This document shows positions 34,792 to 43,378 of a DNA stretch of 64,000 nt, piece after piece. A program made the translations under genes and the position numbers. Position 1 is the first letter of the stretch, and every line of letters starts with the position of its first letter. This DNA comes from CAWFKS01 sp963816435 (GTDB taxonomy: Bacteria > Pseudomonadota > Alphaproteobacteria > Rhizobiales > Rhizobiaceae): NCBI GenBank assembly GCA_963816435.1, contig CAWFKS010000001.1, positions 1-64,000 on the forward strand. The letters are read 5' to 3'. The notes under the pieces are model-generated. The model was not told the origin of the DNA, searched no databases, and worked only from the letters and a program-made list of their open reading frames with translations.

Positions 34792-36975
34792 CTACAGGAA
34801 ACTTTGCGGGTCGATGTCGATCTGCACCCTCACCGAGCCGCGCGGGCGCTCGGCGGCGGCAATCGTGGCGCGGATGAAGTCCTGCAGGTTGGCGCGCCGC
34901 TCGCCCTGGATCAGCAGGCGGAACCGATGTCGGCCGGCAATCAGCGACAACGGCGCCTCCGCCGGCCCCAGTACGGCAATTTCCGGCACTGCCGGTGCCG
35001 CGCGTCTCAGCGCCCGCGCATGGCCTTCCGCCTCGTGGCGCGTGGCGGCGGACACAATCAGCGCGGCGAGGCGACCGAAGGGCGGCAGGTGAGTGCGCTG
35101 ACGTTCGGCGATCTCGCGCTCGTAGAAACTCTCCGAATCGCCCGATACGAGCGCCTGCATCACCGGATGATCGGGCTGGTAGGTCTGGATGAGGCCGTGG
35201 CTCTTGTGGCCGCTGCGCCCGGCGCGGCCCGTCACCTGCGACAACAGCTGGAACGTCCGTTCGGCGGCGCGCGGGTCGCCGTTGGCGAGCCCCAGATCGG
35301 CGTCGATCACGCCGACCAGGGTCATGTCCGGAAAATTGTGGCCCTTGGCGACGAGCTGGGTGCCGATGACGATGTCGGCCTCGCCCTTGGCGATGGCGTC
35401 GAGCTCCAGCCGCAGCCGCCGCACGCCGCCCAGCAGGTCCGACGACAGCACGATGGCACGCGCCTCGGGGAAATGCCGGTCCACCTCCTCGGCGATCCTT
35501 TCGATGCCCGGCCCGCAGGCGACAAGGTGGTCGAGGGCGCCGCAGGACGGACACGCCTCCGGCCGCGGCTCGTGATAGCCGCAATGGTGGCAGACGAGCT
35601 GGCCGCGGAAGCGGTGCTCGACCAGCCAGCTCGAGCAGTCCGGGCACTGGAATCGATGGCCGCAGACGCGGCACAGCGTCAGCGGCGCATAGCCCCTTCG
35701 GTTGAGGAAGAGCAGCGACTGCTCGCCGCGCTCGAGCGTCTTTTGCATTGCCTCCAGCAGGACGGGGGACAGGAACCCGCCCCTTGCCGGAGGGCTCCTG
35801 CGCATGTCGACGGCGTGGATGTCGGGAAGTGCCGCCTCGGCAAAGCGGAACGGCAATGCGACACGGTCATAGCGGCCGGCCATGGCGTTGACGCGGCTTT
35901 CCACCGATGGGGTGGCCGAGGCCAGCATCACCGGAAAGCCGCCGATGCGGCCGCGCACCACCGCCATGTCGCGGGCGTTGTAGAAGACGCGGTCTTCCTG
36001 CTTGTAGGCCTGGTCGTGCTCCTCGTCGACGACGATCAGCCCGAGATCGCGGAACGGCAGGAACAGCGCCGAGCGGGCGCCGGCGACGACGCGCACGCCG
36101 CCCTCGGCGACCTGGCGCCACACCTTCTCGCGCATGCGCGGCGACAGGTCGGAGTGCCATTCGGCCGGCGGCGCGCCGAAACGGTCGTGGAAGCGCTCCA
36201 TGAAGGCCTGGGTGAGCGCGATCTCGGGCATCAGGATCAGGACCTGCCGGCCCTGTTCGAGCGCGGCGGCAATCGCCTCGAAATAGGTCTCGGTCTTGCC
36301 GGAGCCGGTGACGCCGTCGATCAGCGTGACGGAGAACGCATCGCGCTCGACATGCTCGCGCAATGTCTTGGCGGCCGCCGCCTGGTCGGGCGTCAGCTCC
36401 GGCGAGCCGTAGGCGGGGTCCGGGCTCGCCACCACCGGCGGGGGCGGCAGCATCACGGTCTCGAACACGTCCTGCGCCTTCAGCCCGTCGACGACGGTCA
36501 GCGAAACGCCGGCGGCATGCGCCAGCCCGGAGCGCGTCCAGGCCATGCCGTCGCCGGCCGTCTCCAGCACCTTGGCGCGTGCCGCCGTCATCCGGTCGGG
36601 CGCGTTCCCCGTCAGCCGCAGCGCCTCGACGGGCGAGGGAGGATCGAAGGCGGCCGGCGCGCGCAGCAGCATGCGCGCCACCATGCCGGGAGGCGAGACC
36701 GTGTAGTCGGCCACCCAGTCGACGAAGCGGCGCATCTCGTCGGCGATCGGCGGGCAGTCGAAGGCCTCGGAAATCGGCCGCAGCTTCTTCGGGTTCACCG
36801 CCTCGCCGTCGCCGTCCCACACGATGCCGGCGACCTCGCGCGGGCCCAGCGGCACGCGCACGATCGAGCCCGGCACCACCTCCATGTCGTCGGGTACGGC
36901 ATAGGAATAGGGCCGGTCCGCCGGCATCGGCACCTGTACGGGCACGGTGCGGGAGGCATGCGAATCTTTGTTCAT
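34792..36975 (-). CDS. priA: primosomal protein N' (replication restart helicase PriA)
   Basis: The 727-residue superfamily 2 helicase restarts stalled replication forks. The N-terminal DNA-binding region has DRPYSYAVPDDM. The helicase core shows VTGSGKTETYFE, DEEHDQAYKQED (DEEH box) and motif VI QVTGRAGR. Zinc-binding cysteines lie in CRVCGHRFQCPDC and CHHCGYHEPRPEACPSCG. The start is ATG 36975. It is convergent with the ccdA-like gene, with a 10-bp gap. Confidence 0.96.
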   Translation of the reverse strand: MNKDSHASRTVPVQVPMPADRPYSYAVPDDMEVVPGSIVRVPLGPREVAGIVWDGDGEAVNPKKLRPISEAFDCPPIADEMRRFVDWVADYTVSPPGMVARMLLRAPAAFDPPSPVEALRLTGNAPDRMTAARAKVLETAGDGMAWTRSGLAHAAGVSLTVVDGLKAQDVFETVMLPPPPVVASPDPAYGSPELTPDQAAAAKTLREHVERDAFSVTLIDGVTGSGKTETYFEAIAAALEQGRQVLILMPEIALTQAFMERFHDRFGAPPAEWHSDLSPRMREKVWRQVAEGGVRVVAGARSALFLPFRDLGLIVVDEEHDQAYKQEDRVFYNARDMAVVRGRIGGFPVMLASATPSVESRVNAMAGRYDRVALPFRFAEAALPDIHAVDMRRSPPARGGFLSPVLLEAMQKTLERGEQSLLFLNRRGYAPLTLCRVCGHRFQCPDCSSWLVEHRFRGQLVCHHCGYHEPRPEACPSCGALDHLVACGPGIERIAEEVDRHFPEARAIVLSSDLLGGVRRLRLELDAIAKGEADIVIGTQLVAKGHNFPDMTLVGVIDADLGLANGDPRAAERTFQLLSQVTGRAGRSGHKSHGLIQTYQPDHPVMQALVSGDSESFYEREIAERQRTHLPPFGRLAALIVSAATRHEAEGHARALRRAAPAVPEIAVLGPAEAPLSLIAGRHRFRLLIQGERRANLQDFIRATIAAAERPRGSVRVQIDIDPQSFL

Positions 36976-37060
36976 CGGACGTGACCTTGCGCGTCTCCTG
37001 CGATAGAGCAAGGCCGAAACGCGGGTGAGCCCGCTGCCCCACTGCCCGGGAGAACGCACC

Positions 37061-37714
37061 ATGAAGTTCTTTGTCGATACCGCCGACGTCAACGAGATCC
37101 GCGAGCTCAACGAGCTCAACCTGCTCGACGGCGTGACCACCAATCCGTCGCTGATCATGAAGTCGGGCCGCGACTACAAGGAAGTGACGAAGGAAATCTG
37201 CGACATCGTCGACGGGCCGGTGTCGGCCGAGGTGACGGCGCTCGACTTCGACGGGATGATGCGCGAGGCCGACGTGCTGTCGAAGATCGCCGACAACATC
37301 GCCATCAAGGTGCCGCTCACGTTCGACGGGCTGAAGGCCTGCAACGCGCTCACCACGGACGGCCGCATGGTCAACGTCACGCTGTGCTTTTCGGCCAACC
37401 AGGCGCTGCTGGCGGCGAAGGCCGGCGCGACCTTCATCTCGCCGTTCATCGGCCGCATCGACGACATGGGCGTCGACGGCATGGAGCTGATCGCCGAAAT
37501 CCGCACCATCTACGACAATTACGATTTCGACACCGAGATCCTCGCCGCCTCCATCCGCACCGTGAACCACGTCAAGCAGGCGGCGCTGATCGGCGCCGAC
37601 GTCGCCACGGTGCCGCCGGCGACGCTGAAGGCGCTCGTCAAGCACCCGCTGACCGACAAGGGGCTGGAGGCTTTCCTGGCCGACTGGGCCAAGACCGGGC
37701 AGAAGATCGGCTGA
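37061..37714 (+). CDS. fsa: fructose-6-phosphate aldolase / short transaldolase
   Basis: The 217-residue class I aldolase of the TalC/FsaA subfamily starts MKFFVDTADVNEIRELNELN. It has the motif GVTTNPSLI and the Schiff-base lysine Lys83 in NIAIKVPLT. Whether it works as transaldolase in the pentose phosphate pathway or as fructose-6-phosphate aldolase is not decided by sequence; a transaldolase role is plausible beside tkt. It is divergent from priA with an 85-bp gap. Confidence 0.92.
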   Translation: MKFFVDTADVNEIRELNELNLLDGVTTNPSLIMKSGRDYKEVTKEICDIVDGPVSAEVTALDFDGMMREADVLSKIADNIAIKVPLTFDGLKACNALTTDGRMVNVTLCFSANQALLAAKAGATFISPFIGRIDDMGVDGMELIAEIRTIYDNYDFDTEILAASIRTVNHVKQAALIGADVATVPPATLKALVKHPLTDKGLEAFLADWAKTGQKIG

Positions 37715-37721
37715 GGCGGCC

Positions 37722-37744
37722 TGCCCGGCCTCTCGGGCCGGGCA
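37722..37744. terminator. hairpin between convergent fsa and fba
   Basis: A 9-bp stem TGCCCGGCC/GGCCGGGCA with a 5-base loop lies 8 bases after the fsa stop. There is no T-run, so its role as a terminator is uncertain. Confidence 0.45.
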
Positions 37745-37840
37745 CACCCTGCATCATCGGTGGCAAAACGTCGCTACCGGCCGAAACCCCGCGGCCGCCG
37801 CCGCGTGCCGCGCCGCGGCGGTTGTCGTATGCGCCGGTGC

Positions 37841-38863
37841 TTACGCCGCCTCGAGTTCCGGCTTCCACTCGCCTTTGCTGGCCAGTCCGTTCATGCGGGC
37901 GCGATGAGCGAAGGCCGCCTGGGCGGCCTTGACGTTCTCTGCCTTGCCCGACCACGCCTTCTGCGGGGCTGCCTGCAGTGCGCGTCCGTATGAGAAGGTC
38001 AGATTCCAGGGATGCGGGCCCATGGCATTCATGGCGTTTAGATTGGCGGTCGCCTCCTCGTCGGACTGGCCGCCCGACAGGAAGGCAATGCCCGGCACTG
38101 CCACGGGAACGGTGTGGCGGAAAAGCTTCAGCGTCTTTTCCGCGATTTCCTCGGGGGAGTTCGTCGTTCCCGACTTCTTGCCGGCGATCACCATGTTCGG
38201 CTTCAGCACCGTGCCTTCCAGCACCACGCGGGCGGCGTAGAGTTCGCCATATAGCTTCAGCAGCATGGCCTCGGTGATCTGATAGCAGGTGTCGATGTCG
38301 TGGGCGCCATCCATCAGCACTTCCGGCTCGACGATCGGCACGATGCCGGCCTCCTGGCAGAGCGCAGCGTAGCGCGCGAGCCCATGGGCATTCGAGCCGA
38401 TCGAGGTTGCCGAGGGCACGCCTGCCGGAATGTCGATGTCGATCACGGCGCGCCACTTTGCGAAGCGTGCACCCAGCTTGTAGTACTCGGCCAGCCGCTC
38501 GCGCAGGCCGTCGAGCCCCTCGGTGATGGTGTCGCCGGGAAAATTGGGCAGCGGCTTGGCGCCCTTGTCGACCTTGATGCCGGGGATCGCGCCGGCCGCC
38601 TTGATGAGGTCGACCAGCGGCGTGCCGTCTGCCGCCTTCTGGCGAATCGTCTCGTCGTAGAGGATGACGCCCGAGATGTTGTTCCTCATCGCGTCGTCGG
38701 TGCGGAACAGGAATTCGCGGTAGTCGCGCCGGTTGTCCTCGGTCGATTCCACGCCGATCGCGTCGAAGCGCTTCTTGATCGTGCCCGAGCTCTCGTCGGC
38801 CGCGAGAATGCCCTTGCCCTTGGCCACCATGGCCTCGGCGATGTCTTCCAGACGTTCGCTCAT
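37841..38863 (-). CDS. fba: class I fructose-bisphosphate aldolase
   Basis: The 340-residue Schiff-base aldolase shows GKGILAADESSGTIKKRF near the N-terminus, WRAVIDI, LEGTVLKPNMV with the catalytic Lys, and AFLSGGQSDEEA. It belongs to the eukaryote-like class I family used by many rhizobia. It cleaves fructose 1,6-bisphosphate or forms it during gluconeogenesis. It is the last gene of the minus-strand tkt-gap-pgk-fba group. Confidence 0.96.
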   Translation of the reverse strand: MSERLEDIAEAMVAKGKGILAADESSGTIKKRFDAIGVESTEDNRRDYREFLFRTDDAMRNNISGVILYDETIRQKAADGTPLVDLIKAAGAIPGIKVDKGAKPLPNFPGDTITEGLDGLRERLAEYYKLGARFAKWRAVIDIDIPAGVPSATSIGSNAHGLARYAALCQEAGIVPIVEPEVLMDGAHDIDTCYQITEAMLLKLYGELYAARVVLEGTVLKPNMVIAGKKSGTTNSPEEIAEKTLKLFRHTVPVAVPGIAFLSGGQSDEEATANLNAMNAMGPHPWNLTFSYGRALQAAPQKAWSGKAENVKAAQAAFAHRARMNGLASKGEWKPELEAA

Positions 38864-38981
38864 CGATAATGCCTCCGCGTTTTTCTTGTCCCGGCGGAGA
38901 TAGCAGATGCCGCGCGCAGGTGGAATGCGGGCCGGGTTTGCCTCAATCGATTAATACGGCCGACGTTCGGTCGGCGCGAAT

Positions 38982-40178
38982 TCAGCCGGCCTTCAGCGCC
39001 GCCACGCCGGGCAGCTCCTTGCCTTCCATCCATTCCAGGAAGGCGCCACCCGCCGTCGAGACATAGGTGAAGTCGTCGGCCACGCCCGCCTGGTGAAGCG
39101 CGGAAACCGTGTCGCCGCCACCGGCCACCGATACCAGCAGGCCTTCGCGGGTCTGGCGCGCGGCGAACTTCGCCGCCTCCACAGTCGCCGCGTCGAACGG
39201 CTTGGTCTCGAAGGCGCCGAGCGGTCCGTTCCAGACCAGCGTGCGCGCCTTGTCGATCCAGCCGGTGATCGCCTTCACGGTCTCGGGGCCGACGTCGAGG
39301 ATCATCGCGTCGGCGGGCACTGCGTTGACCGCGACCGTCTCGCTCGCCGCACCTTCCTTGAACTCCTTCGCGACGACCGCGTCCGTCGGCAGAACGATCT
39401 CGCAGCCGGCCTGCTTCGCCGCGTCCATGATCTTGTTGGCGGTATCGGCGAGGTCGTGCTCGCACAGCGACTTGCCGACGTCGATGCCCTGCGCGGCAAG
39501 GAACGTGTTGGCCATGCCGCCGCCGATCGCCAGCGCGTCGACCTTCTTCACCAGGTTCTGCAGCAGGTCGATCTTGGTCGAAACCTTGGCGCCGCCGACG
39601 ATCGCCATGACCGGGCGCTTCGGCTGTTCCAGCCCCTTCTGCAGTGCCTCCAGCTCGGCCTGCATGGAGCGTCCGGCATAGGACGGCAGCAGCCGGGCCA
39701 CGCCCTCTGTCGAGGCATGCGCGCGGTGGGCGGCCGAGAACGCGTCGTTGACGTAGAGATCGCCGTTGGCGGCGAGTTCCTTCGCGAACCCGGGGTCGTT
39801 CTTCTCCTCGCCCTCGTGAAAGCGGGTGTTTTCCAGAAGCAGGATGTCGCCGTCGTTCATCGCCGCCACCGCGCCGGAGGCAGCATCGCCGACGCAATCG
39901 GGCGCGAAGTGGACGCGCCGGTCGAGCACCGTCTCGGTGGCGGCGGCGATCGGCTTCAGCGAGAACTCGTCGACGGGCTTGCCCTTCGGGCGGCCGAAAT
40001 GAGCGAGCAGGATCACCTTGGCGCCCTTGTCGGAGAGCTCGAGGATGGTCGGCGCGACGCGCTCGATGCGGGTGGCGTCGGTGACCTTGCCGTCCTTGAC
40101 CGGCACGTTCAGGTCGACGCGCACCAGCACGCGCTTGCCGGCGACGTCGGCGTCGTCCAGGGTCTTGAAATCGGCCAT
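38982..40178 (-). CDS. pgk: phosphoglycerate kinase
   Basis: The 398-residue glycolytic kinase transfers phosphate between 1,3-bisphosphoglycerate and ADP. It contains RVDLNVPVKDGKVTDATRI, LLAHFGRPKG, and the nucleotide-binding motif SVAGGGDTVSAL near the C-terminus. The ATG at 40178 has AAGGAG upstream. The frame is open without a stop through the upstream antiporter 3' end, which is abnormal; the internal start is chosen by homology and ribosome-binding site. Confidence 0.96.
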   Translation of the reverse strand: MADFKTLDDADVAGKRVLVRVDLNVPVKDGKVTDATRIERVAPTILELSDKGAKVILLAHFGRPKGKPVDEFSLKPIAAATETVLDRRVHFAPDCVGDAASGAVAAMNDGDILLLENTRFHEGEEKNDPGFAKELAANGDLYVNDAFSAAHRAHASTEGVARLLPSYAGRSMQAELEALQKGLEQPKRPVMAIVGGAKVSTKIDLLQNLVKKVDALAIGGGMANTFLAAQGIDVGKSLCEHDLADTANKIMDAAKQAGCEIVLPTDAVVAKEFKEGAASETVAVNAVPADAMILDVGPETVKAITGWIDKARTLVWNGPLGAFETKPFDAATVEAAKFAARQTREGLLVSVAGGGDTVSALHQAGVADDFTYVSTAGGAFLEWMEGKELPGVAALKAG

Positions 40179-42072
40179 CGGGCGCTCCTTGGTTCCGGGG
40201 TCGCCGGAAGATAGCCCGGCGGCGCCAGAGTTCAAGCGCTCCGCGGCTTCCCGGGCGGCGGCGATGCGGGCGCGGCGGGCGCGATACCAGGCGCGCAGGT
40301 TCGCCATGATTTCGCGGCGCGACTGGAACAGCGGAATGCGCGGCGCCGGCTCGGGATCGAAGGACACGCCGACCGTGGCGATGACGCCGCGCTCGTTCAT
40401 GTCGCGCACGATCAATTCGACCGGGCCGATGGCGACGCGATCGCCATATTCGGCATGGCCCCCAAGCCGTGCCGTCATCATCTCGGCAATCGAAAGCTGC
40501 CTGCTCCTCCTCGCTGAGCCCGAGCCCGTAGGCCATTTCGAGATCGCGCGCCGGGCGGCTCGGATCGAGCGCGAACTGGCCGAAGAAGTCGGCGTCGTCG
40601 CCCTCGACCGGCGCCGGACTGGCGAACAGGCGGTCGAGCAGCGGCGGAAAGCGCGGCGAGATGAACAGGTAGACGCGGTCGCCCGCCTTCAGGCGCCCGG
40701 CATACTGGTAGCGCATCGACTTGCCGTCGCGGATGACGAGCGAGGGGCGGGCCCAGCGCGGCACTCGTTCTCCACGCGCCACGGGGCTGTCGGCGACGAC
40801 CCGGTAGGCGAGCAGTTCGTGATTGGCCGAGCCTGGCAGTTCCAGCTCGAACTTGTCGACGGGCCCGATTCGCGGCGGCACGACGAGGCCGAGCCGGCGC
40901 GCCAGCGGACTTATCGTCCAGCCCTGCACCACGAGCGATACCAGGACCACGATGAAGGCGGTGTTGAAGAGGATAGGGCCGGAGTCCAGCCCGCCGAGCA
41001 CGGGCAGGATGCCGAGCAGGATCGACACGGCGCCGCGCAGGCCGACCCACGCGACGAAGGCCGTCTCGGCACGCGGGAACTCGAAGGGCAGCAGGCACAG
41101 CCAGATCGCTACCGGTCTTGCCACGAAGATCAGGAAAAGCGCCAGGCCGACCGCCGGCAGCGCGAGTTGCCAGAACTGCGACGGCGTCGCCAGGAGGCCG
41201 AGGATCAGGAACATGATGATCTGCGCGAGCCAGCTCGCGCCGTCCTGGAAACGCTTCAGCGTCTCGGCCGAGCGGATGTCGCGGTTGCCGGCATAGAGCC
41301 CGGCCACGTAGACGGCGAGGAAGCCGCTGCCGCCGACGGAGCCGGCGATTGCGAAGACGAGAAGCGCCAGCGCCAGCGTGAAGATCGGCCGCAGCCCGCG
41401 TTCCATGTCGAGCCGGTCGACCAGCCAGACGATGAGGATGCCGCCACCATAGCCGACGAGAAGGCCGAGGCCCATCTGCTCGATGAAGGTGACCAGAAAG
41501 CCGGTCCAGGTTGCGCCGGCATCTCCACCGGCGGTGCCGGCAGCGATGATCTCGACCAGCGCGATGGTGAGGAAGATCGCCATCGGGTCGTTGGAGCCGG
41601 ATTCGATCTCCAGCGTCGCGCGCACCCGGTCGCGGATGGTCAGCCCGCCGGTCCTCAGGAGGAAGAAGACGGCGGCGGCATCGGTCGAGCCGACGATGGC
41701 GCCGAGCAGCATCGCTTCCAGCCAGTCGAGGCCGAGCAGCAGGTGCGCGGCGAGCGAGAAGACCAGCATCGTCAGCACCACGCCGACGGTGGCCAGCGTG
41801 ATCGCGGGAAAGGCGGCATGTCGGAACGTCTGCAAAGACGTGCCGAAGCCGGAATCGAAGAGGATGACGGCCAGCGCCAGAGAGCCGACGAAATAGGCGG
41901 CGGCGGCGTTGTCGAAGTCGATGCCGAGCCCGTCCACGCCGGCCAGGAGCCCGATGCACAGGAAGACCAGCAGCAGCGGTGTGCCGTAGCGCTTGGCAAG
42001 CAGGCTGGAAAACGCCGCCGCGAGAACGAGCAGCGTGCCGATCAGCGTCACCAGATATAGGCTCTGGACCAT
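40179..42072 (-). CDS. cvrA: potassium/proton antiporter (CvrA/NhaP2-like), one frameshift, unclear 3' end
   Basis: The membrane domain has about twelve hydrophobic segments with LLGAIVGSTDAAAVFFLLR and ESGSNDPMAIFL (the CPA1 Asp motif). After it come a TrkA-C domain (FELELPGSANHELLAYRVV...VYLFISPRFPPLLDRL) and a C-terminal CorC/HlyC-type domain. From about 40500 the sequence moves to another frame, where it reads QLSIAEMMTARLGGHAEYGD and VELIVRDMNERGVIATVG. One extra base at about 40500 explains this. After the shift no stop occurs before the pgk start, so the true end near 40200-40250 may be hidden by another indel. Joined length is about 630 residues. It exports K+ in exchange for protons. 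Its place between gap and pgk is unusual for its function. Confidence 0.85.
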
Positions 42073-42169
42073 CCGCCCTTTTCCGAATGGCGGCCACGCC
42101 CGTCGCGACCGCCGCAACGGAAACTATCGTGAGCTTTGCTGCATTGCGCAACACGGCAGGCGTTGTCGG

Positions 42170-42212
42170 AGCACAAAACAAAAGAAGAGCGCCCGGCCGA
42201 AGCCGGGCGCTC
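42170..42212 (-). terminator. rho-independent terminator after gap
   Basis: On the minus strand an 11-bp stem GAGCGCCCGGC/GCCGGGCGCTC with tetraloop TTCG is followed by TTCTTTTGTTTTG. It lies 25 bases after the gap stop and would separate tkt-gap from cvrA-pgk-fba. Confidence 0.92.
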
Positions 42213-42237
42213 CCGAGAAAAGCGGTGCCGTGAAAGA

Positions 42238-43245
42238 CTACAGCGTCTTGGCGATCGCCACGGCCGTGTCGGACATGCGGTTGGAGAAGCCCCATTCGTT
42301 GTCGTACCAGCTCAGCACCGACACGAACGTGTCTTCCATCACCTTGGTCTCCGGCAGGGCGACCGTGGACGAATGCGGGTCGTGGTTGAAGTCGATCGAG
42401 ACGTTGGGGGCGTTGGTGTAGCCGAGAATGTTCTTCAGGCGTCCGTCGGCGGCAGCGACCAGCGCGTTGTTGATCGCCTCGGCGGTCGCCGCCTTCTTGG
42501 CCACGAACTTGAGGTCGACCAGCGAAACGTTGGGTGTCGGCACGCGCACCGAGATGCCGTCGAGCTTGCCCTTCAGTTCCGGGATGACGAGGCCGATCGC
42601 CTTGGCCGCGCCCGTCGAGGTCGGGATCTGGCTCATCGCCGCGGCGCGGGCGCGGTAGAGGTCCTTGTGCAGCGTATCCAGCGTCGGCTGGTCGCCGGTG
42701 TAGGAGTGGATCGTGGTCATCATGCCGTGGACGATGCCGAACTCCTTGTGCAGCACGTCGACCAGCGGAGCCAGGCAGTTCGTGGTGCACGAGGCGTTGG
42801 AGATCACCTTGTGCTCGGCGGTGATGTCGCCGTCGTTGACGCCATAGACCACGGTGATGTCCGCACCGCTCGACGGCGCGGAAACCAGCACGCGCTTGGC
42901 GCCGGCGTCGAGATGGACGGCGGCCTTGTCGCGGGCGGTGAAGATGCCCGTGCACTCCATCACGATGTCGATGTCGAGCTCCTTCCAGGGGAGCTTGGAC
43001 GGATCGCGCTCGGCCAGCACCTTGAAGCTCTCGTCGCCGACCACGATCGAGTCGCCCTCGACCTTCACCTCGTGGGGAAAGCGGCCATGCACCGAATCGT
43101 AGCGCATCAGATGGGCGTTGGTCTCGATCGGACCGAGGTCGTTGACGGCGACCACGTCGATGTCCTTGCGACCGGATTCGTAGATGGCGCGAACCACGTT
43201 GCGGCCGATGCGGCCAAATCCGTTGATGGCGATTCTGACGGTCAT
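42238..43245 (-). CDS. gap: type I glyceraldehyde-3-phosphate dehydrogenase
   Basis: The 335-residue NAD(P)-dependent enzyme starts MTVRIAINGFGRIGRNV, the nucleotide-binding fold, and carries SNASCTTNCLAPL with the catalytic Cys. The C-terminal SWYDNEWGFSNRM motif is complete. It lies downstream of tkt on the same strand with a 133-bp gap and has its own strong terminator. Confidence 0.97.
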   Translation of the reverse strand: MTVRIAINGFGRIGRNVVRAIYESGRKDIDVVAVNDLGPIETNAHLMRYDSVHGRFPHEVKVEGDSIVVGDESFKVLAERDPSKLPWKELDIDIVMECTGIFTARDKAAVHLDAGAKRVLVSAPSSGADITVVYGVNDGDITAEHKVISNASCTTNCLAPLVDVLHKEFGIVHGMMTTIHSYTGDQPTLDTLHKDLYRARAAAMSQIPTSTGAAKAIGLVIPELKGKLDGISVRVPTPNVSLVDLKFVAKKAATAEAINNALVAAADGRLKNILGYTNAPNVSIDFNHDPHSSTVALPETKVMEDTFVSVLSWYDNEWGFSNRMSDTAVAIAKTL

Positions 43246-43378
43246 TGCGATTTCTCCCTGGGAGCGATGCCGCTACATAGCGGCGCGGACGACACAATTC
43301 CAGACGGGCGGCCCCGCCACGCGGCTTCTAAGGATAGTCCAAGCCGCGCCGGGTTGAATTGATCCAGCGCAGGCGGGG

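Noticed and set aside
40478..43297. A 939-codon minus-strand frame across gap and cvrA
   Set aside because: It is an out-of-frame reading of the true gap and cvrA genes, with Arg/Pro-rich composition and no domain.
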